A stretch of DNA of 64,000 nt from Novosphingobium sp. SG919 (GTDB lineage: Bacteria; Pseudomonadota; Alphaproteobacteria; Sphingomonadales; Sphingomonadaceae), in NCBI RefSeq assembly GCF_012932495.1, contig NZ_JABCNG010000002.1, positions 186,001 to 250,000 on the forward strand, read 5' to 3'. This document shows, one piece after another, positions 16,332-25,079 of this stretch (position 1 is the stretch's first letter; each line of letters begins with the position of its first letter). The notes under the pieces are model-generated. The model did no database searches. It saw only the letters and a list, made by a program, of their open reading frames with translations, and was not told where the DNA came from. Made by a program: the position numbers and the translations under genes.

Positions 16332-17377
16332 CCCCGCGATGGGCACGCAAGGGGCGCCTCGCGTTCCTGTTCGGCACGCCGGCCATGCTGGGCCTGATCA
16401 CGTTCCTGGTGATCCCCTTCGCGATGGCGATCGCCCTTACGCTCACCAACCAGAAGCTGCTGTCGCCCCAGCATGTGCAGGCTGTCGGCCTGGCCAACTA
16501 TGAACGGCTGCTCGGCCTGAAAGTGATGCGCCAGGATGGCATCGCCAGCAGTGATGGCCATGTGACGTTCCCCCGCATTCGTGACGTGACGCGGTCCAGC
16601 CCCACCCTGCGGCCCTACCGCCCGCTTGGCGCGATGACCTGGGAAAGCACGCGCTTCGTGCTGCTGGCGCGCGATCCGGTGTTCATGCGTTCGCTGCTTA
16701 ACACGGCGCTGTTCGCGGTCATGGTGGTGCCGCTGCAATGCGGCCTGGCGCTGGGGCTGGCCCTGCTGGTCAATGCCGGATTGTGCGGCCAGCGCGCCTT
16801 CCGCACGATCTATTTTTCGCCGGTCGTCATGTCGATGGTGGTCGTCGCGGTCATCTGGGCGTTCCTGTTCAACCGCGATCTGGGGCTCGTCAATCAGGCG
16901 CTTGGCTGGCTTTCGGGCGGCCAGGGCACGCGGATCGACTGGCTCGGCAATCCGGCCACGGCCATGCCCGCCATCGTCATCATGTCGGCCTGGCAGGGCG
17001 CCGGGCTGCAGATGCTGATTTTCCTGGCGGGTCTCCAGGCCATCCCCACCGAGCTTTACGATGCCGCGCGGATCGACGGCGCCACGCCGCTGCAACGCTT
17101 TGTCCACGTCACCCTGCCCGGCCTGTCCAACACGATCGCTTTCGTCGTGGTGATCACCACGATCGCCGCCTTCGGCCTTTTCACCCAGGTCGACGTGATG
17201 ACGCAGGGCGGGCCGGCCAATGCCACGAGCACTGTCATGTTCTATGCGATCGAACGCGGCGTCCGCGATCAGGACATCGCCTATGGCTCTACCGTAACCG
17301 TTGTCTATTTCGTCCTGATCGCCACGCTGGCCATTCTTCAGCAGCGCTTCTTTGCGCGGCGCGCGGGTGCGCGATGA
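16328..17377 (+). CDS. Sugar ABC transporter permease, MalF type
   Basis: A 349-residue inner-membrane protein (MTPRWARKGRLAFLFGTPAM). It has a hydrophobic N-terminal segment, a periplasmic loop of about 110 residues between the first and second membrane spans (as in MalF), and the EAA loop ELYDAARIDGATPLQRFVHV that contacts the ATPase. Both start and stop overlap their neighbours as ATGA. Start ATG 16328 is chosen because earlier in-frame codons lie over the binding-protein gene. Confidence 0.92.
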   Translation: MTPRWARKGRLAFLFGTPAMLGLITFLVIPFAMAIALTLTNQKLLSPQHVQAVGLANYERLLGLKVMRQDGIASSDGHVTFPRIRDVTRSSPTLRPYRPLGAMTWESTRFVLLARDPVFMRSLLNTALFAVMVVPLQCGLALGLALLVNAGLCGQRAFRTIYFSPVVMSMVVVAVIWAFLFNRDLGLVNQALGWLSGGQGTRIDWLGNPATAMPAIVIMSAWQGAGLQMLIFLAGLQAIPTELYDAARIDGATPLQRFVHVTLPGLSNTIAFVVVITTIAAFGLFTQVDVMTQGGPANATSTVMFYAIERGVRDQDIAYGSTVTVVYFVLIATLAILQQRFFARRAGAR

Positions 17378-18261
17378 GGCGGCCGATCAACAGCCGCACG
17401 GCCGCCGTGCGCGTGGGCCTCTATGCCATCGCCCTGCTTTTCGTGATCGTGTTCGTCTCGCCGTTCGTGTTCATGGTGATGGCCTCGTTCAAGCCCAACC
17501 AGCAGATCTTCGGCGATCTTGGCTCCTTTCGCGCCTTCCTGCCGGTGGGGGCGGTATCGTTGCAGAACTATCGCGACGTGATCGCCACGTCGGGCATAGG
17601 CTCCTACGCGCTCAATTCCGCGTTCATCACCGTGTCCACGGTCGGCGCCGGGCTGTTCGTCAACAGCCTTGCCGCCTTTGCGCTCGCCCGGCTGGAATGG
17701 CGCGGCAAGGGCCTGGTGCTGGGCCTGATCGTGATCATGCTGATCATCCCGCTCGAAGCCATCGCCGTGCCGATGATGTTGCTGGTTGCCTCCCTGCCCA
17801 CGCTGGGTTTCGATGGTGGCCTGACCATCCAGTGGTCGTGGCTGGATACCCGGCTGGTGCAGATCGTGCCGTTCGTGGCCAATGCCTTCTCGATCTTCTT
17901 CTTCTACCAGGCGTTCAACGACATTCCGCGCGATTTCGACGAAGCCGCCTATGTCGATGGCGCCACCCCCTACCAGGTCTTCCGCCATGTGATCGTGCCG
18001 CTTTCGGGCACCACGTTCGCGACGGTGGCGATCATCCAGGGCCTTGCCGCGTGGAATCAATACTTGTGGCCGGTCATCGTGGTGCCGAGCGCCGAGGCGC
18101 GGCCGCTGATGGTCGGGCTGCAACAGTTCTTCCGTTTTCAAACCGAATGGGGCGAGGTCATGGCCTATGCCACGCTGGCAACATTGCCGGTGTTCCTGGC
18201 CTTCGTCTTCTTCCAGCGCTGGTTCGTGCAAAGCGTGATGGGCAGCGGAGTCAAAGGATAA
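17374..18261 (+). CDS. Sugar ABC transporter permease, MalG type
   Basis: A 295-residue inner-membrane permease with six predicted spans. It starts MRRPINSRTAAVRVGLYAIA and carries the EAA loop DFDEAAYVDGATPYQVFRHV. It pairs with the MalF-type gene and ends 3 bp before the ATPase gene. ATG 17374 overlaps the stop of the preceding permease. Confidence 0.92.
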   Translation: MRRPINSRTAAVRVGLYAIALLFVIVFVSPFVFMVMASFKPNQQIFGDLGSFRAFLPVGAVSLQNYRDVIATSGIGSYALNSAFITVSTVGAGLFVNSLAAFALARLEWRGKGLVLGLIVIMLIIPLEAIAVPMMLLVASLPTLGFDGGLTIQWSWLDTRLVQIVPFVANAFSIFFFYQAFNDIPRDFDEAAYVDGATPYQVFRHVIVPLSGTTFATVAIIQGLAAWNQYLWPVIVVPSAEARPLMVGLQQFFRFQTEWGEVMAYATLATLPVFLAFVFFQRWFVQSVMGSGVKG

Positions 18262-18264
18262 GTC

Positions 18265-19356
<1,092 letters not shown>

Positions 19357-19411
19357 TCATCACCGCTGCCCTCCGCATGGGCACGGCCCAACGGGCATTT
19401 TGGAATGCATC

Positions 19412-20857
19412 ATGACCACACCTGACGAAGCCACCCCCCACTATCGGCCAGACTTTCATTTCACGCCGCAGCGCAACTGGATCAACGATCCCAACGGCCT
19501 GGTCTATTTCGAGGGCGAATATCACCTGTTCTTCCAATACAATCCGCATGGCAAGGATTGGGGCCACATGAGTTGGGGCCATGCGATCAGCACTGACCTT
19601 GTCCAGTGGGAAGAATTGCCCGTCGCCATGCCAGAGCGGGAATTCATGATCTTTTCCGGATCGGTGGTGGTCGATTGGGCCAACACCAGTGGCTTCGGGA
19701 TCGACGGGGCGCCGCCGCTGGTCGCGCTCTACACCGCGTTTCACCCCGCCACGGAGCGCCAGTCGCAACACGTGGCCTATAGCCACGACCGCGGGCGGTC
19801 CTGGATCGAATATCCCGGCAATCCGGTGATCACCGCAAAGCAAGTGCATTTTCGCGATCCCAAGGTGTTCTGGCACGCCCCCAGCCAGGCCTGGGTGCTG
19901 GTGGTTGCCCTGGCGCGCGATCACAAGGTGCAGATCTACCGCTCCGCGAACCTGATCGACTGGCAGCTCGCGTCGGAATTCGGACCGGCCGGCCACACCG
20001 GCGGCCAATGGGAATGCCCCGACCTGTTCGAAGCACCGATGGCGGGGCAGAGCGGCAGCGCCTGGGCGCTGAAGGTCGATGTCGACAAGGATATGGTCTG
20101 CGGTGCTTCCGGCGCGCAAGTCTTCATCGGCACATTCGATGGCCACAGGTTCACGCCGCTCGCGGGCAGTGCCGCACAGATCGTGGATATGGGGCCGGAT
20201 TTCTATGCCGCCCAATGCTGGTCCGATCTTCCCGGCGATGCGCACGGCCCGCTATGGATCGGCTGGATGAGCAATCATCTCACCGGCAAGGACTACCCCA
20301 CCCATCCCTGGCGCGGTGCAATGACCATCCCCCGCGAACTGCACGTCAAAGACATCGGCGGCACCATGGTCCTCGCCCAACGCCCGGCCCGCCAGGTGCG
20401 CGACCGCCTGCCCGAGTACGGGTTCGGTGGCGTCCTCGCTGATGGCCAGCGGCACAGGCTGGACCGCGAGGGGCAGCCGCTGCGCGGCCAGGTCCTGCTG
20501 CGGGCCGACAGGGCCTCGCAGGGCGCATGCACGTTTGCCATCGCCGGGCAGGATGACAGCGGGATCGCCATCACGCTGGACTTTGCCGCCAACCAGATCC
20601 GCCTGCGGCGTGGCCGTCACCCCGCCCTGCCGGTCGAGGCCTTCGCTGCGGAAACCGCCTGCGCCATGCCGGCGGGCGACACGATCGAGATGACCATCAT
20701 CGTCGATGCCTCGTCGGTCGAACTGTTCGTCAACGATGGCGCCGTGGTGCTGACCGCCTGCCACTTCCCGCTCGGCGAAACCACGGTCGAACTGATCGCG
20801 CACCCCGGCGCGCGCATCGACTTTGCCTTGCCGGCCGAAGTGCCGACCGAAGCCTGA
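19412..20857 (+). CDS. Cytoplasmic GH32 beta-fructofuranosidase (sucrose hydrolase)
   Basis: A 481-residue enzyme without signal peptide, expected to split sucrose into glucose and fructose after ABC import. It shows all GH32 landmarks: WINDPNG with the nucleophile Asp, FRDP for transition-state stabilisation, and WECPDLF with the acid/base Glu. A five-bladed propeller and a C-terminal beta-sandwich (MTIIVDASSVELFVNDGAVV) fit the length. Start ATG 19412 matches the common MTTPDEATPHYRPDFHFTPQ beginning; the upstream frame overlaps the ATPase gene. Last gene of the operon, followed by a strong terminator. Sucrose-6-phosphate hydrolase activity is unlikely because the uptake system is ABC, not PTS. 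Confidence 0.93.
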   Translation: MTTPDEATPHYRPDFHFTPQRNWINDPNGLVYFEGEYHLFFQYNPHGKDWGHMSWGHAISTDLVQWEELPVAMPEREFMIFSGSVVVDWANTSGFGIDGAPPLVALYTAFHPATERQSQHVAYSHDRGRSWIEYPGNPVITAKQVHFRDPKVFWHAPSQAWVLVVALARDHKVQIYRSANLIDWQLASEFGPAGHTGGQWECPDLFEAPMAGQSGSAWALKVDVDKDMVCGASGAQVFIGTFDGHRFTPLAGSAAQIVDMGPDFYAAQCWSDLPGDAHGPLWIGWMSNHLTGKDYPTHPWRGAMTIPRELHVKDIGGTMVLAQRPARQVRDRLPEYGFGGVLADGQRHRLDREGQPLRGQVLLRADRASQGACTFAIAGQDDSGIAITLDFAANQIRLRRGRHPALPVEAFAAETACAMPAGDTIEMTIIVDASSVELFVNDGAVVLTACHFPLGETTVELIAHPGARIDFALPAEVPTEA

Positions 20858-20874
20858 CCGCGCCAAGAGCAACC

Positions 20875-20912
20875 GGCGCCCACCCCAGCCAAAGCGGTGG
20901 GCGCCTTTTTTT
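20875..20912 (+). terminator. Rho-independent terminator of the sucrose operon
   Basis: GGCGCCCACC (20875-20884) pairs perfectly with GGTGGGCGCC (20896-20905), loop 11 nt, followed by seven T residues. It ends the operon 17 bp after the GH32 stop. Confidence 0.95.
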
Positions 20913-20958
20913 GCACCCGCATCATCCAGCGGATCGGCGCGACACGCCACACGCATAC

Positions 20959-20988
20959 AAAAAAGGAAGGGTCGACAAAGACCCTTCC
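20959..20988 (-). terminator. Rho-independent terminator of the TonB-receptor gene
   Basis: On the minus strand GGAAGGGTC and GACCCTTCC (20988-20980 and 20973-20965) form a 9-bp perfect stem with a 6-nt loop followed by six T residues. It lies 44 bp past the receptor stop and faces the opposite-strand terminator, insulating the convergent genes. Confidence 0.92.
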
Positions 20989-21031
20989 TCGCTTGGCTGG
21001 CATGGCGGAACCGGCAGCGGCAGGCTGCTGG

Positions 21032-23899
21032 TCAGAACCGGTAGTTGAGCGTGAAGCGCCCGGTGCGGCCGAACAGCGGCCGCGCCACGCCGCGATTGCC
21101 CTGCCCGTTGGGGGCCTTCAGATCGAAGAACAACGGATCGCCCTCGGTGAACGAAAGCTGGTTGGTCAAGTTCGCCACGTGGAACTGGATCGAGAGCTTG
21201 TCGGTCAGATCGATCAACGCACCGGCATTGACGATATAGTACGACGGATAGATCGTGACATTGAGATCCTGCGAATTGGAATAGCGCGCCGAGCGATACT
21301 CGTATTGCCCATAGAGCTTGACCGGCAGCCCGGTCAGGGGCTTCATGTCCCAACGCGGCTGGATATTGAGCGTCGTGGTGGCCTGGCGTCCTTCGCGGCG
21401 GCCATCCTGGCTGACCGTGCCATACTGGTAGCTGTTCCCCACCTGGTTCACGATGGTGTAGCTGGACCCGTTGACCTTGGGATTTTGCAGCACGACGTTG
21501 GCCTTGATATCGAACCCCGGAATGAATGGCGGGCGCACCACCAGTTCGAGTTCGGTGCCATAGTTCGTGGTGCCATAGGAATAGGGCTGATAGACATTGG
21601 GGCAGGACGTGATCGTCGCCGTCGTGGCCACGGTCCCGCCGCCGGTGCAGACCGGGGCATTGATATCCTGGTAGATGTTGATCAGCGTGCGCGGCGTGAA
21701 CTTGTTGTAGAAACCGGTTGCCGAGAAATCGAAGATCCGGCTCTGGAATCGGACGCCGCCTTCGTACTGGTCGATATGCTCCACCGGGTTGCCCATCGGC
21801 GCCGATTGCGCAAAGGCGACCCCATCGTTGAAGCTGGGCAGGCGGAACGATTGCGAGGCCAGCGCATAGACCGCCAGGTTGCGCATCAAACTGTAGTTGG
21901 CGCCAACCGACCAGCCATGGCCGTAATACCGCTCATCGAGATATTGCGGCGCGCCCAGGGTCTGCACTTGGGTATAGGCGCGGTTGCCCGTCTCGGCACC
22001 GCCGGGCAGGAAGCTGGTGCAGCATTGCCGGGTCTGGAAGCGGACGTTGAGCTTCTCGGTCTCCCAGCGGAAACCGGCGTCGATGCGCAGCCGCCCACCC
22101 AGCGTTTCCCAGTGATCCTGGATGAACAGCGCCGCGTTCTCCGCATCCCCACTTGCCGCGTTGCCGGCAAAACCGGGCAGATAGCTGCCATTAAGCGACA
22201 GCGCCGGGCCGACCTTGCTGCCGGCGGCGTTGACCATGTAGAGGTCGACCAGTTCGACCGGCGAAGCCAGTGTGGTGATCACCAGGCTCTGCTGGAAATT
22301 GTAATCGTCGCTGTTGGTGCTGTGATAGGCGCCCAGGGTCAGGTTATGCTTGCCCCACAGGCTGAACTCCTTCTGCACTTTCAGGTTTTGTGCCGCGCTA
22401 GAAAGCCGCGAGCGGACGATCCAGGGGATCTGGAAGCTCAGGTTGCTGCCCGCCGCAATGGGTTGGCTATTGCGGGCATAGAACGCGCCCAGCGAGCCGC
22501 CCGGCCCGGCGATATTCTGGTTTGCGCCATACTGCGCGCGCAATTGCTCGAAATTGCTGAAGCCGGCATTGATCAGCGGCGTGCGGTACTGCGCGTCGAA
22601 ATCCGCCGGGCTCAGCGCGTTGAAATAGGTCGCCAGGATATTGCGGTTATAGAACGAGGCATTGTTGGGATGGCCTTCCGACGCCTGGAAATTGGCATCG
22701 AATGCGGGCTGGAGAACGTCCCCGATCCATCGGTTGTTGAGGAACGAGGTCGCCGTGGCCGCATCGTTGCCCGCGAACATCGCATTGAAGCCCGACGTGC
22801 CCGAGGTGTAGTTCGCGTCGACATCGAAGCGCCAGCCGGAATCGAGTTCCTTGGAAAACTTGGCCGTGATCGTGGTGAAATCGGGATGGATGCCGTCGGC
22901 CAGGTCCGCCGTCGTGACGCGGCCACTGTCATCGATCTGCGTGATGTAGCGCGTGGCGGGCGAAAGCAGCGTGCCGTTCTGGAAATTGATGCCGATCGGC
23001 TTCACGGTGGACTGGTCGATCACGATCGGATTCTGCGCCGTCCCCGGCGAACTGAACCCCGGCACTTCGATCGGCAGGTTGTTGTAGACGGCCGTGCGAT
23101 CGTTCAGGTGCGAGACGTAGAGGCCGAACGTGGTCTTCTCGTCGTCACTCTTGTAAGTGATGTTGCCACGAACCTGGCCACCCTTGTCGGCAGTATAGCC
23201 GGTGTCGCGCAGGCCGCCGGATGTGCGGTAGAACCCGCCGACGGCAAAGTGCAGGTTCTTGTTGATCGGGCCGGCCAGGTAGACATCGTTGCGAATGAAA
23301 TCGTAGGTCGCCAGCTCCAGCTTGTAGCCGCCTTCGAAGCGGTCACCGCCGGTCTTGGTGACATAGTTGACGATGGCACCCAGGCCGTTGGAATAAAGCA
23401 CCCCGCCCGGCCCGCCTTTGACCACCTCGACCCGGTCGGTCATCAGGTCGGTGGAGAAGAACACGTCGTTGTTGGCAAACGGAACGTCGGAATCCTGGTA
23501 GACCGGCAGGCCGTCGATCAGCTGCGGCGCATAGCGATAGCCGCTGCTGGGCAGGCCGCGTACCGTCACGTTGTTGCTGCGCTCGCCCGCCGTGCTGCCT
23601 TCGGCAAAGAAACCGGGAATGTTGTTGAGCAGGTCCGCCGTGCTGATCGGCGCCAGCCGCTTGATATCGTCCTGACTGAGCGTGTCGATGGTGAACGTGG
23701 TATCGAGCTTGCGCGTCTTGCGCACCACGCCGGTCACCACGATTTCGGGGTTGGCGGCGCGCGCAGCCGCCGTGTCCCTGTCCTGCGCGGCATCCCGCCC
23801 GGGCGCGGCCTGCGCCTGTGCCGCCAAGGGCGCGCACAACGCCGCAACGGACGCGGTCGCCACCAGCATGGTCATTGGCCGACTGGAACGCATGATCAT
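21032..23899 (-). CDS. TonB-dependent receptor of the sucrose/fructan locus
   Basis: A 955-residue outer-membrane transporter. It has a signal peptide (MIMRSSRPMTMLVATASVAA, cleavage near AQA), a TonB box EIVVTGVVRKT, a plug with ISTADLLNNIPGFFAEGSTA and a barrel ending FTLNYRF. GGGGGAGGAGA lies 6 bp before ATG 23899. The LacI-type double operator sits 70-107 bp upstream and its own terminator follows. By context it imports sucrose or fructo-oligosaccharides across the outer membrane, like SuxA of Xanthomonas and the Caulobacter sucrose receptor (family knowledge). The substrate is inferred. Confidence 0.93.
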   Translation of the reverse strand: MIMRSSRPMTMLVATASVAALCAPLAAQAQAAPGRDAAQDRDTAAARAANPEIVVTGVVRKTRKLDTTFTIDTLSQDDIKRLAPISTADLLNNIPGFFAEGSTAGERSNNVTVRGLPSSGYRYAPQLIDGLPVYQDSDVPFANNDVFFSTDLMTDRVEVVKGGPGGVLYSNGLGAIVNYVTKTGGDRFEGGYKLELATYDFIRNDVYLAGPINKNLHFAVGGFYRTSGGLRDTGYTADKGGQVRGNITYKSDDEKTTFGLYVSHLNDRTAVYNNLPIEVPGFSSPGTAQNPIVIDQSTVKPIGINFQNGTLLSPATRYITQIDDSGRVTTADLADGIHPDFTTITAKFSKELDSGWRFDVDANYTSGTSGFNAMFAGNDAATATSFLNNRWIGDVLQPAFDANFQASEGHPNNASFYNRNILATYFNALSPADFDAQYRTPLINAGFSNFEQLRAQYGANQNIAGPGGSLGAFYARNSQPIAAGSNLSFQIPWIVRSRLSSAAQNLKVQKEFSLWGKHNLTLGAYHSTNSDDYNFQQSLVITTLASPVELVDLYMVNAAGSKVGPALSLNGSYLPGFAGNAASGDAENAALFIQDHWETLGGRLRIDAGFRWETEKLNVRFQTRQCCTSFLPGGAETGNRAYTQVQTLGAPQYLDERYYGHGWSVGANYSLMRNLAVYALASQSFRLPSFNDGVAFAQSAPMGNPVEHIDQYEGGVRFQSRIFDFSATGFYNKFTPRTLINIYQDINAPVCTGGGTVATTATITSCPNVYQPYSYGTTNYGTELELVVRPPFIPGFDIKANVVLQNPKVNGSSYTIVNQVGNSYQYGTVSQDGRREGRQATTTLNIQPRWDMKPLTGLPVKLYGQYEYRSARYSNSQDLNVTIYPSYYIVNAGALIDLTDKLSIQFHVANLTNQLSFTEGDPLFFDLKAPNGQGNRGVARPLFGRTGRFTLNYRF

Positions 23900-23968
23900 C
23901 TCGTCTCCTCCCCCATTACCTGATCGTTATTGATCCGAGTCGATGGTGAAGCGGATAGAGCATCACAT

Positions 23969-24005
23969 TGTCGACGTCGTCAATCTAAAAATGTCGACGT
24001 CGACA
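23969..24005. promoter_or_regulatory. Double LacI-type operator between TonB receptor and lacI-type gene
   Basis: TGTCGACGTCGTCAA starts at 23969 and the perfect palindrome TGTCGACGTCGACA spans 23992-24005; the two start 23 bp apart. Read toward the receptor gene, the proximal site contains TTGACG (23983-23978) as a -35 box and a weak -10 follows around 23959-23954. The element is the inverted equivalent of the one at 13883-13919. Because the LacI gene begins 60 bp away on the other strand, the site probably also autoregulates it. Confidence 0.8.
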
Positions 24006-24065
24006 ATGTGATGGCGGCGCAGGGATTTGCCGCTAAGGTGCGGTTCGCAATGCGGGAGTGACAGT

Positions 24066-25079
24066 TTGCAGACGATCAAGGACGTGGCCGCGCTGGCTGG
24101 CGTGTCGGACAGGACGGTGTCGAGGGTCGTCAATGGCGAGCCCAACATCAGCAGCAAGACCCGCGCCCGGGTCGAGGAAGCGATTGCCCGTCTCAACTAC
24201 ATTCCCAACCTGGCCGCGCGCATGGTTCGCACCAACCGGTCAGGGGTTATCGGGCTGATCACCGACGTGGTGTCGACCACGCCGAATTCCGTGGAAATCA
24301 TCCGCGGCGTGCAGGAACGGGTCTCCCAGGCAAACCAAAGCCTGCTGATCGCCAACACATCCGGCACGGCCGAAGGAGAAAAGCGCGTTTGGCGCACATT
24401 CCAGGAGCACCGCATCGATGGCGTGCTGTTCGCCACCATGTATCACCATGAAATCGACTTCGACCCGAACATGCACAACATTCCCGCGGTTCTGGTCAAT
24501 TGCTTTGCAGCGCGCGCAAACGTTCCTGCGGTGGTTCCCGACGACCGTGACGGCGGCTATGCCGCCGCGCGCCATGCCCTCGACAAGGGCCACACCTCCA
24601 TTGCGTTCGTCACGCTCAACCCACTGATCCTGGCGTCGAGCCTGCGTCGCGAAGGTTTTGCCCGCGCCATGGCCGAAGCCGGCGTGCCGATTCGCGAGGA
24701 ATGGATCGTGCCGGGCATATCCGGCGCCATCGGCAGCGAAACGATGCAGGCCTATGCTGCGGCGCGCCAGCTGCTGGACGCGCCGGCTGCCTCGCGTCCC
24801 ACCATCATCCTCGCCGGTAACGACGAAATCGCCATGCAATGCATGTTTGCCGCAGCCAGCTTGGGCCTCGGGATCCCCAACGACATCGCGATTGTCGGTT
24901 TCGACGATTTCCGCATGATCTCGGAACAAGTGGTTCCGCCGCTCACCACGGTTGCCCTGCCCTACTACCAGATCGGCGTGCGCGCCGCAGACCGCCTGTT
25001 CGCGCTGCTGGCCGGGGCGGACGAACAGCCGACGGTGGAGCGGCTGCCCTGCCCGCTTGTTCAGCGCGCCTCGACCTGA
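24066..25079 (+). CDS. LacI-family regulator of sucrose/fructan utilisation
   Basis: A 337-residue repressor. The start is TTG 24066 with GGGAG 7-8 bp upstream, giving LQTIKDVAALAGVSDRTVSR, the LacI helix-turn-helix with hinge VRTNRSGVIG. The periplasmic-binding-like core follows (LADYQIGVRAADRLF-type ending: PYYQIGVRAADRLFALL). The TTG 13 codons upstream would add residues that look non-conserved. The double operator lies 60 bp upstream. The palindrome TGTCGACGTCGACA is a typical LacI-family site, so this protein is the best candidate to control the sucrose operon, the receptor, the exported GH32 gene and itself. Its 3' end overlaps the convergent GH32 gene by 19 bp. Confidence 0.9.
   Translation: MQTIKDVAALAGVSDRTVSRVVNGEPNISSKTRARVEEAIARLNYIPNLAARMVRTNRSGVIGLITDVVSTTPNSVEIIRGVQERVSQANQSLLIANTSGTAEGEKRVWRTFQEHRIDGVLFATMYHHEIDFDPNMHNIPAVLVNCFAARANVPAVVPDDRDGGYAAARHALDKGHTSIAFVTLNPLILASSLRREGFARAMAEAGVPIREEWIVPGISGAIGSETMQAYAAARQLLDAPAASRPTIILAGNDEIAMQCMFAAASLGLGIPNDIAIVGFDDFRMISEQVVPPLTTVALPYYQIGVRAADRLFALLAGADEQPTVERLPCPLVQRAST

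Noticed and set aside
19412..20857. Sucrose-6-phosphate hydrolase (ScrB) call
   Set aside because: The operon imports unphosphorylated sugar by ABC transport and has a fructokinase; no sucrose PTS EII gene is nearby.
20897..23923. 1008-codon open frame on the plus strand
   Set aside because: It is antisense to the TonB-receptor gene, has the repetitive Arg/Gly/Ile-rich composition of GC-rich shadow frames, no family motif, and crosses two strong terminators.
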